This document shows positions 7,652 through 19,200 of a DNA stretch of 21,700 bases, piece after piece; within the stretch, counting starts at the first letter, position 1, and the number at the start of each line of letters is the position of its first letter. The stretch is from the NCBI GenBank assembly GCA_002402315.1, contig DHFP01000021.1, positions 1 to 21,700 on the forward strand, given 5' to 3'. The stretch is from Clostridiales bacterium UBA4821 (GTDB taxonomy: Bacteria; Bacillota; Clostridia; Acetivibrionales; UBA4821). Made by a program: the position numbers and the translations under genes. The notes under the pieces were generated by a model. It saw nothing but the letters and a program-made list of their open reading frames with translations. It ran no database searches and had not been told where the DNA came from.

Positions 7652-8389
7652 ATGTCCAATATAAGATCAAAAATTCCCTTGGATGAATACGAGCATCAGC
7701 ACGAATACGGCATGTCCTTTGCAGATCTTATGTCAACACTTGTAGGTACTTTCCTGATTCTTCTTATGTTTTTCATGTATCAGAATACCAGCCAGACCCA
7801 AAAAATTATAACAATCCATGAACAACAGATTTCAAACCTCAAGGAATCAGAAAAGAAGGTCGAGAGACTGATCGGAGTTCGAGAAAGTTTGGTCACAGAG
7901 CTTAAAGATATTTTTGATAAGTCTAATCTGAATGTCAGCATTGACCATGAAACCGGAGCCATTAGGCTTAGCGATAAAGTCCTATTCGAATATGATAGTG
8001 ATAGGATCTCTCTAAAAGGAAAACAGTATTTGAATCAATTTTTCCCTAAATATATTTCAACTTTGTTTAGTGAAAAAACCAAAAATAATATTTCGGAAAT
8101 AATAATTGAAGGTCACACCGATGACCGGGGAAATTACCTTTACAACCTTGACTTATCTCAAAGAAGAGCTCTTTCTGTCTCAAAGTATATTTTAAGCGAT
8201 GAGATGTCTTATTTTAACGGAAAAGATTCTATCAGAAAGTATCTCACTTCTACAGGAAAATCTTTTAGCATCCCCGTTCTAAAAGCAGGCAAAATCGACC
8301 AGGATTCCTCAAGAAGGGTTGAGTTCAAATTCAGGTTAAAGGAAGAAGAAACCATGAGGCAAATACAGAATTTATTTAAGGATAAATGA
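7652..8389 (+). CDS. MotB/OmpA-domain stator protein, ZorB-like
   Basis: 245 residues. A short cytoplasmic N-terminus is followed by one membrane segment (about 23-43) starting FADLMSTLVGTFLILLMFF, where Asp25 corresponds to the proton-carrying aspartate of MotB/ExbD-type proteins. A helical linker follows (about 50-90). The C-terminal OmpA-like peptidoglycan-binding domain (about 105-230) shows VLFEYDSDRI, IIIEGHTDDRG, LSQRRALSVSKYI and SSRRVEFKF. It would anchor the upstream channel protein to the cell wall and form the proton path. The ATG at 7652 follows AAGGAGG (7638-7644). It lies 60 bases after the first gene, with a palindrome between them and another right after its stop. Size and layout match ZorB, but no zorC, zorD or zorE-like gene is adjacent. 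Confidence 0.85.
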   Translation: MSNIRSKIPLDEYEHQHEYGMSFADLMSTLVGTFLILLMFFMYQNTSQTQKIITIHEQQISNLKESEKKVERLIGVRESLVTELKDIFDKSNLNVSIDHETGAIRLSDKVLFEYDSDRISLKGKQYLNQFFPKYISTLFSEKTKNNISEIIIEGHTDDRGNYLYNLDLSQRRALSVSKYILSDEMSYFNGKDSIRKYLTSTGKSFSIPVLKAGKIDQDSSRRVEFKFRLKEEETMRQIQNLFKDK

Positions 8390-8393
8390 TACC

Positions 8394-8421
8394 GTAGGCA
8401 ACAGATATATCTGTTGCCTAC
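8394..8421. repeat. 28-base perfect palindrome, copy 2 (compensated variant)
   Basis: Same element as copy 1, but position 6 is C instead of G (8399) and its mirror position 23 is G instead of C (8416), so the dyad stays perfect. It begins four bases after the motB-like stop and contains the stop codon of the convergent gene (TAG, 8418-8420 on the minus strand), so both convergent transcripts end with the same hairpin. Confidence 0.95.
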
Positions 8422-10109
8422 CTCGTCAAATTAACATCCATATCATAAATAACATTGTCTTTTATCTCAATAAACCGATCTATGTTATAGTCTACTACTT
8501 TTGCCGGCTTCCTGCCTGTAAGCGATAGGCTTATTATTTCACCCTCCTGTGCATCCGGCTCCAAAGTAATTGATCCATACCATCTGTTTTTTTCATTCTC
8601 TAAGGAATTTTCCGGCTTTAACATCTGTTGCTCTCCTGTACTATAGACAGCGGAAACTTCCTGCATATAACCCAGCGTATCTGCTGCAAAAACGATCTGA
8701 CTACCCTGCTTCGCATTAACTGCAAACTGACTGGTAGGTAAAACCTGCCCAATATCATTTTTAGTAATTGCAATACATTCGACACTGCTGATCTCACACT
8801 TGGTTCCCTCCAGAAGAACATCAAATATTTTGGGAGTCTTTTGGTTAATCCCCTCCGGCGAAACCAATTGAGCCTTCAGATAAAAAGAATTAAAGGCCGG
8901 AACATTCACCCAAGTTCCCGGCACCAGAGTATGCCATTCACTATCATTACCGCACTTAGCACTCCAGTTAATCGAAGCGCCCTCCGGAATTTCAGTATTG
9001 GCTGTCACTCTTATTTCGTCGTAATTTATTGCCGTATTTCTTACAGTACTAACATATTCCCTAGGTGTATAATATTTCTTAAATACCGCAATCCCCGCTG
9101 TTTCCATGGCTGGATTTCTTACTATGCTTCCGGTTGCCGAATCCATTATCCAGTACTGGACTGTTCCGTCCTCTGTTAAAACAGCATACTCATAGGCTCC
9201 CTGTTTTAGTGATACCGAATATTGGTAGTTTTCTGAGGTTGAAGAAAGCAGTGGAACCCGCTCCATTTTTGAAAGGTTAAGGTCGTACAAATAATAGTCG
9301 GATGCCGTCTGTCCGGAAACCATATATCCGTCTCCTGTCTGGTTTAGACTTATGCTGTTAATTGGCATCCCTGTAGCAACAGTCATCATTGCATTTTGTA
9401 CATATGTGCCGCTGGCAGCTTCAAACGAATAATAATATACCGAATCACCTGCTGACACAATAATATCACTTGAGTCCGGAACCATACTTACAGCAGATGG
9501 GTCCTCCAAGCCTGTATTAAATGATAATTGCGGTACTGTCTGCATTCCTCCACCTTCAGCCACAGATTTATATGTCGTAATTATACCTTTTCCGCTCATA
9601 TCTTCGGACAATGAGATTACAGTATCGTCAAGAGGATTTGAACAAATTGAAAAAACATCAGTAAGCCCTGTGACGCTAAGATATGGATTGTGGCTCATCC
9701 CGCTGCCGGTAAAATCATAACGCCTTATTTCGCTCCCGGTCAGAACCCATAGTGAATAGTCTCCCTGCCCTGCTGCAATTCCCACAGGGTCTGTAATATC
9801 ATTTATATTAAGCAGGTCATTCCTCACTACAGAATTAGTTCCTTGATCAAATGCATAGTAGTCAATCCCGCTTCCGTTGATAACAGCAAATTCATCCTGG
9901 AACCGGCTGACTGCAAGAGCGTTAGGTATTCTTGCCCTAGGAAGTGAAATCTCACCATTCACCGTGTCTACTAACGCAGTTGTTTGTGTAAGGTCAATAC
10001 TCACGGTATCGGTAAAGGTATCCTGAAATATTGGTTCAGCCAGAACCAAATTGGTTAGGATATATGTTGTTATGATGTATGATACAAGTAAAATAAATAA
10101 CTTCTTCAT
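8418..10109 (-). CDS. secreted propeller-like protein with C-terminal beta-sandwich domains
   Basis: 563 residues; family not firmly recognised. A signal peptide is visible (MKKLFILLV, hydrophobic core, cleavage near VLAEP). Residues about 60-335 show irregular repeats in which a short strand ends in YD/YY (for example IDYYAFD, IRRYDF, VYYYSF, YYLYDL, VQYWIMD), consistent with blades of a beta-propeller. Residues about 345-430 (EIPEGASINWSAK, GTWVNVPAFNSFYLKAQL) resemble a beta-sandwich module found in extracellular adhesion proteins. The last 120 residues look like another all-beta domain. No anchor motif is seen. The ATG at 10109 follows GGAG. It lies 110 bases after the giant gene on the same strand and is probably co-expressed with it. 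Likely a partner surface protein or ligand-binding subunit; function unknown. Confidence 0.75.
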   Translation of the reverse strand: MKKLFILLVSYIITTYILTNLVLAEPIFQDTFTDTVSIDLTQTTALVDTVNGEISLPRARIPNALAVSRFQDEFAVINGSGIDYYAFDQGTNSVVRNDLLNINDITDPVGIAAGQGDYSLWVLTGSEIRRYDFTGSGMSHNPYLSVTGLTDVFSICSNPLDDTVISLSEDMSGKGIITTYKSVAEGGGMQTVPQLSFNTGLEDPSAVSMVPDSSDIIVSAGDSVYYYSFEAASGTYVQNAMMTVATGMPINSISLNQTGDGYMVSGQTASDYYLYDLNLSKMERVPLLSSTSENYQYSVSLKQGAYEYAVLTEDGTVQYWIMDSATGSIVRNPAMETAGIAVFKKYYTPREYVSTVRNTAINYDEIRVTANTEIPEGASINWSAKCGNDSEWHTLVPGTWVNVPAFNSFYLKAQLVSPEGINQKTPKIFDVLLEGTKCEISSVECIAITKNDIGQVLPTSQFAVNAKQGSQIVFAADTLGYMQEVSAVYSTGEQQMLKPENSLENEKNRWYGSITLEPDAQEGEIISLSLTGRKPAKVVDYNIDRFIEIKDNVIYDMDVNLTR

Positions 10110-10179
10110 GCCCAGCTCCGTTTTCTTTCACTCGTTTTTGTGTTTTCGCAGTCGTATTGCAATTCGCCCCAATATTTTT

Positions 10180-10207
10180 GTAGGGAACAGATATATCTGT
10201 TCCCTAC
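10180..10207. repeat. 28-base perfect palindrome, copy 3
   Basis: Identical in all 28 bases to copy 1. It begins 11 bases after the stop codon of the giant gene (minus strand) and lies in the 109-base gap before the propeller gene. As RNA it is a 12-pair hairpin with a UAUA loop. The five T before it on the plus strand lie on the wrong side to form a terminator U-run for the minus-strand transcript. Confidence 0.95.
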
Positions 10208-10218
10208 GACAACGGCAA

Positions 10219-13200
10219 TTACAGACCCCAGATCTTAATAGATGCCAGTGTAGAATTACCTGCTTCATCATAGACCCTTATCTGTATTAAATTTAATTTT
10301 CCTTTTTGTATGCCTTCCACCTTAACTTTTCTTTCCTCGGACAATTTTATTTTAGTGCCTGCACCAATCGAATAGAAGAATTTTGTTGATACATTATCCT
10401 CTGCCTCAACAAGCAGGTCTATACTTGAAGATGATGTGGCTGTTGAACCATATGCACTTTGCAGTTTTACCGCAGGTGCCCTGGTATCTATGAGTGTTTT
10501 CTGAGAAATTATTTCGCTTTCGGTGCCGGTACTGCCCCTAGATTTTACATACAGCTCATTCCAGCCTTCATTGCCTTGAAAGTTAAGCTTCTTTTTCACA
10601 GTGACAAATCCGCTGCCGGAGGATATAATAGTTGCTCTTTCCCATGGCGACCAAGATACACCATCCCATGAAACACTGATTTCAGTTGTATCCTGATTAA
10701 CATTTATACCGGCTTCGAATATTCTTCCTCTTACCGCCGGAAAGGTTCCTTCCTCCGTCGTAACTGTAGCAACATTTTTTGAAATAATACTTACTTTGCT
10801 GGTGCTTGTCTCAGGTTCAAGCGTTAAATATACAACTGCATTTCCTACATTGCCGTTTTCATCCTTCACCTCTGCATATACGGTCTTTCTGCCATTACCC
10901 GAAGTGAGTATCCATGGAAACTGATTAGTCGAGCATTGTGTCCAGTTTGACCATGTCACGTTATTATTACTAAACCTCACATTTAAGCTGGTTGCGGTAG
11001 TAATATCGTCTGATACCAGTACTGTGAGTGTAACTGCTGCAGACGTTACTGTATATTCACCGCTATTTACAATTACTCTAATTGAAGGTATGTCATCAAC
11101 AGGCAGTAATTCAATACTGCTTGAAAACACTGCACTGTTTCCTGCTTTATCGGTAACTCTGCAGTATAAGGTCTTAGATCCTGTTCCGTTTGAAAGTGTC
11201 CAATTTGTTAATGGAGCATACGGATACTTCGGTGACCATGTAGAAGCATTTTCGCTGAACTCCATAGTATCAAGCCCGCTCTGGGTATCTGTTACGACAA
11301 TTGAGACACTGACAACTCTATTCTTTGTCATCCCCTCTTCATTGTTAATTACAATTCCTCCTGTAGGCGGAGTCGTATCTGTTAAGTTATCAAACTGAAA
11401 CGTTACTTTATCATCAGGATATGATATTTCACCTGCAGCATTAATTACACTAACCTTGACATAGTATTCGGTCTTTGTGTCATATTCTGTACCCCATGTT
11501 TTTTCATATAGCTTTGTTGGCACATCTCTTAAATCTTCACCCTGTCCGATTTGCTTGAACAGATTTTGTGTATTAGGCACACCATTGTCCGGATATATAT
11601 TTAGGTCAGCCTCTGAAGGATAAATCTTGGCTTGTCTGCTGTCCCACCTTGGCTCTGTCACCTCTTGAACCTTTCTATATTCACATCCGTCATACAGGTA
11701 TATTCCGTATGCTGTTGCACCAAGTACAGCATCCCATTCAAGCACTGCATAACCTCTGGCTTCCTTATCCCAGCCTGTTGATAAGTTTTCAGCCTCTGAC
11801 AATCTTATTGTCCCGATATTCTTTGTAGGAAGCTGAATATCAATTACAGCCATAACACTCTTTTGAGTTGCATATACGTTTTTGACTCCAAACTGATATG
11901 TTTTACCGCTCTCAAGTCCTTCGAACCTTAATGAATATGTTTTTCCCATTGAATCTATTGTTGTTGAATCAACTGTCTGATAAGGTTCTCCATCAACATA
12001 TACTTCAAATCCGGTTTCTGATGTACTGGTATCTTCCCAGCTCAAATCAACAGTTGTTCTTAGATTTTCATCTGCCGGATAGGTTTTTCCTCTCAGTCCG
12101 CCCGGTTTCTTACTTACTGCATCCTTTACAAAGAAGCTTATTCCTTCTCCTTCACTTCTCTGTGATGCCATCTCAGTATAATGGATGTATGCCGGTTTTA
12201 CAGTCACTGTTGAATTGGCTTCCAAGTCTTCAACTACTGCCATATAGCTCTTGCCGGTACCGGATGAAGTATCTGAGTATACTGTTTTTTTCTTGACCCC
12301 ATTTGAATAGATTACAAATGCAGATTCGCCCTCCGAATTATCTACCCAGGTCACAACTACCTCGCATGGATTTGTGCTTATACTTTCATTATATCTTGTC
12401 ATTGTATCCGGAACGACATCCTGGCTGAACAAGAGTGTTTTCCATCTATAGTTATTTGCTTTGATAAAATCAGTATTATCTGCATTTATTTCGGCAGCTC
12501 CTTTGCCTTTCAGGTAAGTTTTTAGTGCAGAGGAATTGCTTATCCAATCCGAGCCATACCTTGCATCATAGTATACCGCCGCAGAGTTTACATTGTACAT
12601 TGCCAGTTTCAGCATATTGCTTTTCTCTGTATCGGATATAGTTATCGGTGCATCAAATAGTCTGATAAATCCTGAGTATGAATACTCCGGATTGTAGTTT
12701 CTAATCCAGCCTGATACGTCACCCGAAGCAGTTACCGCTAATGGTATTTCACCCTGACCCGGATTTATCGGTCTTGTAGATTTCCAATTGCCAATAGAGG
12801 CTAAGCCCAGGTTCTTCGCTTCATTACTCAATGAAACACTTGCAGATTCCGTAGTCTGTTTTAATGTTATCCCTAATATTGCCTCCGCACCTGCTTCACC
12901 TAATTCAACATTCCCGGCTGCGGTACTGATATTTGCCAAAGGCTGTTCTCCTGTCCATATCACTTTTCCGCCTGCATTCAGATATCTGCGCAGCAGACAG
13001 TTTGCATCCTGTGTATCAATGATAGTATCGGGAGCATTCTCTTGCGAGAATACCACAACAGTTCCGGGAGCTGTATTTGTCACCAATCTATTCAGCATCC
13101 ATTCTTTTAACTGCTCTGCATTTTTTTGCTTGAAGCCTTTTGATGCAAAGAAAGATGCAATTGCGTCCTTGTTCTTTATTAGTCCGGTAAAGTTATAATT

Positions 13201-16200
13201 CAAATCATAGTAAATTATTTTATTATCATCAACTTTATTCAGAACTGAATAAACATCCTGCTGTACCGATACATTTGTTCCATCTACACTTGAGTCGTAA
13301 AGTCTTATAAGGTTGCCAATGCGGCTGTTTCCTAATACTGTTATGCCCGTTGGTTTTTCCGCAGTAGCTGAAATAGTGGTAGTTAGCAATACTCGCACCC
13401 ATCCGGTTGGTCCATTATAATGTTTGATTAAAATTGTGTTGTAACCTTTTTTTAGATTAATTGGTACACTCGTAGTATAATCAACTCTCCCCATATACTC
13501 ACCATTAACCCAAATCACTGTATAATAATTTAAGCTTGTAGTAAGAACTGCCTTTCTGTCAGTATCACAATACACTTTTGCAAACGCATAATCCATTACC
13601 CACATACCTATATTATCTAATATCTTTCCATTTCCTGCTGCAGTAACCTTTGTCCATGTCTTACCTGCTGTTACCATTCCCTCAGTAGGATTTAACGCTG
13701 CTTCATCCTCACCTGTATAATTAGTTTGCATACCATCACTACCTGAAGGGGAAAAATATGAAAGCGTAAGCCAATCCATAATATATAACCTTTGGATTAA
13801 CCTGAAATATCCAGGTCCTCCCATATTGTAAACCTTTACCAATATACTATTGTTACCTTGATTCAAATTAACTTCAATTTCTGTCGAACCACCTCTATAA
13901 ACCTGAACACCATTAACCCATATTTTAATTTGATCATCTACAGTCCAAGCTAATACAGCCTTGCGGGCTACATCTGAATAAATTGTAGTATATGCATAAG
14001 ATACATCAGCTCCATAGGAATATATAGTTGTTCCAGTGTAATCAGCAGTAAAATTTTTCCACGTCTTTCCTGCTGTTACCATTCCTTCGGTAGGATTAAT
14101 GGTTGTTTCTCCACCTAAATAATCATTATCTATAGGAGTTCCGGTAGGCGTAAAACCTGTTAATACCACCCAATTCTTAATCCAATTATTTTGATTGTCA
14201 ATTGAAACACCGCCCTGTTGGTTTTTAATAGGCTGAATTTGGTATGGCTTTTCTAATTCTACTCCAACATACCATTTACTTGAACTGCCTTCCAATTTAA
14301 GCAATATTCTATTTAATCCTGTTTTTAAAGAAATAGTAGCCATAGAATTACTAATTGGAATCATTTCGCCATTTACAAATAGCTTGACATTATTAGGAGT
14401 ATTTAATTTCATTATTAGGTTTTGATCGGTATTTGAATTTATGTAAGCATTTGCATATGCTACTTTACTGATTCCATCTCCATATAACTCTCTAAAGTCA
14501 ATCCAGTCTCCGGAATCTCCTTTATAATCATACTTATTCCAAATTCTATTTCCTTGAATCATTCCGGCAAAAGGACTTACTGTTGCTTCTTCAATGAAGT
14601 CAGTATTTATAGGTTCACCTTCTGCTGTAGTTAAAGGCCCATATACTACCCAATCTCTAACCATAAATTTGTCCGGTGTAACTGCACTCCAGTTTTTCTC
14701 CCACGCAGCAGCATTATTAGTAGTTATTTTAGCTAGGATTGTATTTACCTTATCGCTCGGGGCAGGCGCTTTTGACTGCCATGTTGATGTAATACCTGCA
14801 TTAGCTCCATCCTGAGTAATACTGACTGTTTGATTATTATTTAAGTCAACAGGCTCTGTTTCCAATAAATCATTTTTCCAATCAGTCTTTGTTCCATCTG
14901 CCAGACCCTGATTTTCAAATGGTGTATTACCGGCCCAAATCACTTTACCGCCTTGTACTAAATAATTATCCAATACCGTGGTGTTCTTAGGTGCATTAAG
15001 CTCCATATTATTTACAAAGAAATCGGTAGCAGGATATAGTAAAATTTCTCCCAGCCAATGAAAAGGTATCTCTTGAAAACTTATATCGTCAATATATAGA
15101 TCTGCTCCATTCGGCATCTCATATCCCAGTCCGAATACCAGTCTGGCATCATTTGCAGCAACATTAGTTCTAAAATAAACCGTATAAGTATTCCATGTAT
15201 TTGTTACAGCTAAATTTCCGGAGCTTCTGTAATAATAATTTGTATATGGACTTGTTGATTTTTGCAGTCTTACATATGGCATAGTAAAGTCCATATTGCT
15301 TTTTGCTTTAAATGTTAGCTTATATGTCCTATAATTAGCAATTTGTAATTTTTCTGAAGATACAGCCTTTATATCATCAGCGGTTGTTCCTTTGTTAGTA
15401 CAATGGATTTTTAAAGCTCCGGGTGCAGTATTATACTCACTTGTATCTCTGCTGACCGTTACATCTGCTCCATTATTTATTATCGAGCTCCACTCATCCG
15501 CATTACTGTCAAAGCTCTGATTTGTAATTTGCGTAATGGTATCTTCCGTCTGCTGTAAGCTTAAGCTGTCAATATTTAATGTTGCTCCTGCCGGAAGTGC
15601 CCCTCCAAGATTGAATCTTATGCTTGCTCCCGATGTGCTGCTACCTGCCATAAAATACACTGTATATGTCTGCCAATCAGTAGTTATGGTTGGAGAATTA
15701 TATAAGGCAACCTTTGCATAATTAGCACTTCCATCTGTAGGATTAGTAAGTTTTATGGTTGGAATTTTAAACTGCTGCGTACTTTTAGCTTTAAAATTCA
15801 GTTTATACCAGAAACCGTTTTCTATGGGCAAGCTATCTGAATATACGCTCATATCAGTTTCTACAGAACCACTATTTACATTTACAACCTTATATGAAGC
15901 AGGTGCTGTGTCGAATTCAGCAGTATCTCTTGATACTGCTGCGTTTGCACCATTGGCTGTATTACCATAGTAATTCCACCCGAATGAATCGGTATCAAAG
16001 CTCTTGTTAGTAAGCAATTCAATATCACTTACTTCTTTAAGACTAAATGAATCCACGTTTATAGTATCAAACTCAGGACTAAAGTAAAAATACAAAGTAT
16101 AAATAGTGCTGTCTTGATTTGGCATAAAATAGACATCATAGGTTCTCCAACCGGTGTATATGTTTTGCGGTTTGAAATATGATTTGTACGAAATTCCGCC

Positions 16201-19200
16201 CTTAATATCATATATGTTTAAATATTTTAATGTACATGGAGAAGAGGCTTTTGCTGCAAAGCTAATTTTATACCATTTCCCTTTCTGAACTCCAACATTT
16301 AACGGATTACAGTATATTGCAGCATAATAATCAGCAGGTGCCCCAATACCTGTCTTGGTCAGCTTAAGAGATGCAGGTGATGTATGAAAATCAGACGTAT
16401 CTCTTGAAGCACTAAAAGACACTCCATTTCCCCACCAGCCCCAATATGAAGTATTAGTATTAAAGCTAGGATTTAACGTCCATTTCTCGCCCTCATTCAG
16501 CTCTTTAGAATTATCAGAAAGCTCTGGAGTTATAATCGCATATGCAGTACCGGGCGGTGCTACAAATTCATAAAAAGGCACTCGCACCTTTCCGTAGCTT
16601 CCAACAGGGTCATACTTTAATTCAATTTCTTTATCAGAAATTGGCATTCCTTGAGAATCGTAAAAAGATATTTTTAATGCAGGTAAAACATTCTCTCTCT
16701 TTAAAGTTCCGACTTTTGTAGCGCAAGTTATTTTGTACTTGGTATTCGGTATTAAATCCACTTTTTGCCAATAATTCGTATCGCTTGATAATGAAATTGC
16801 GTAACCACCAAACTCATTTGGAGAATAGCCGCCCTTCGGTAAACCATCAGGATCATTCCATATAGTATTGCCATAATCAAAATTAATATCTGACGATATA
16901 TTAATATACCCCTTAAATTGATATATATTCCCATTTGCCGAGGTTAAACCAACATAATCTTGATTTGCTGCTACTAAAGCTGTTAGTTGAGGTGTAAACT
17001 CCTTTACAGAAATATCATCAAACTCAATATATCCTGTTTTTGCACCGCTTCCATCAATACAAGCCTGAATTTCAAGTGTAGTTGCACCTTCCGGAACAGT
17101 TAATATCATCTCAATATCTTTGTGATTATTTTGGGTAACATAGGCAGCATATTCCAGTGAAGTTAAAACAGTATCACCATTTTTCCATGAATACTTCAGC
17201 CCACCTTTTGTATTTAAATTATATGCATTAGCTTTAAACTTTAACATTACTGCTTTTGCTTGTCCAATATTTATTTCTTGAGCTGCGTTTCTTTCACCAA
17301 TAAGGTTTTGCTCACTTATTATTAGCTTACTATTTAACCATTTTACATTTCCATCATTGTTTGAAATTAACCATCCTTGAATATTGGTATCAAATGCTCC
17401 ATTTGTGACTAATTCATTTCCTATTAGATTTGAATTTTCGTTAATTCTTAAAAAATGCAGGAATTGCATATTGGCTTGAGTATCCTGAGTTCCAAAACCA
17501 ATCATACCACTTTTATATGTACTGTCCTGTATCATAATTTGCATCTTATAGTCTTCCCAAATACCTATATTGTCACCTAATAGAATTATATTATAGGTAT
17601 GTGGAATGGTAGTATTTATGTCTCTAGTAACCGATACCAGTTCCTCAGCACTTGCATAACCAATATCATTTACAGTTTTACATAATCTTAACGTATCACC
17701 TTTTACTTCAACAAAGTATTTATTTTTTCCATCGGAAGAGCTTCTAAAAGGTAGATACACTGTTGTTCCGTTATTGATCATTTGTACTCTCTCGGTTATT
17801 TGAACATCTTGCATATTTTCTCTATAAAGAATCGTTGGAGCTCCGGTTGCTAGTGTTGCATTTAGTCTATTGCTGCTTAAGCTTATTCCTGATTGTATTG
17901 TTTGCCATTTTGAACCATCATTAAAATAGTCCTGTTTCTCTATCCAATCCCAGGTATCACTTGTGGGATTATAAACATATGTGTCGGATCTATTTCTCAA
18001 GTATATTTTCCCATTTACAACAACTCCATGCCATCTTGAATCGGAATCTCTGTCAATTGCTACAGGAATTGTATTCTTTAATACAAAATCATTTGTACCC
18101 GGTGTCCATTCCAGAACTCTTGTGTTTCTTACTGCACCTGAACTATCACGTCCACCAATTATATATATTTTACCTCCAACATTGAATGACATATGTCCAG
18201 CTATTTCCAAGCTTGCTGAGGCTTTGGTCCAAGTATTTGTACTTGTGTCAAATTCCCAAATTCCCTTGCCCCATTTAGTTTGGCTATCATTAGTAGTTGC
18301 AGATCCGAAATACCCGCCAATTAAATACAGCTTTCCATTAACTGTAGTTAATGAAGCCGAAGATCTGCTGGTATCATCTATACTTTTAAACGGGTATTTA
18401 GCCATCAACTGGGTTTCTGTTAGATTATTATATTCGTCTTGTGTTATCTCAATCAAAGATAATCCATCGCAATAAAACGCTGTATTTCTATTAGCATTTC
18501 TATTTTGAGCTGCAAATGAGATATTTGTTAGATTTTTACCTTGAAAATCAGAAGGCTGAACTTTAAAACCCGATCTAGTATACCCTGTCCATGGTAAATA
18601 TGAACTTGCTGCTATCGAATTAGAATCAGCATCAAGCAAAGCCATTCTCACACCATAAGTTCCTCCTCCACCATACTGATATCCAGATCCAAAATAATAC
18701 TTGGTAGTATCAATTTTATCTGATACACTCTTATAAATACCGGTATAATCACTGGCAGCTCCAGTATAATACGAGTAAACACTCCTGTTCCCAAATATTA
18801 CTGCATCGACCTCAGTGTTATAGCTGCTTGCAAACTTATTCCATTTCGAAATATCATCAACATCTCCGTTTTCCCCAAGAAGGTTAATATTATTGCCTCT
18901 ATAAGGATACTTCTCCATTAATTGATTTACAGATAGGCTGCCATAATCACCGGCTGAAATTTCTATTAGTGACATACCATCAACCAAAGTAGTTAGCGTT
19001 TTATCCGTATCTTTGCTTATTGCTCCGAATTTTATTGAAGTAAGATTTTTACCATCAAAGTCAGATGGTTGGATTTTGTAGCCGACTCTTGCCCAAACGG
19101 TTGGCTTTTGATATGTATTTGTTGTGCCTCCACCTATTGCATTTCCATCCGCATCTATCAATGAAACCTTCGCACCATCTGTGCCTGTTCCATTAGTTCT

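Noticed and set aside
6170..8389. Complete Zorya defence system
   Set aside because: Only the two motor genes are present; no helicase, nuclease or other effector gene lies on either side.
7597..10207. CRISPR array
   Set aside because: Three copies spaced 0.8-1.8 kb apart with genes between them; no regular spacers and no cas genes.
10459..13198. Plus-strand open frames opposite the giant gene
   Set aside because: They are low-complexity shadows of the large coding frame with no ribosome sites or recognisable domains.
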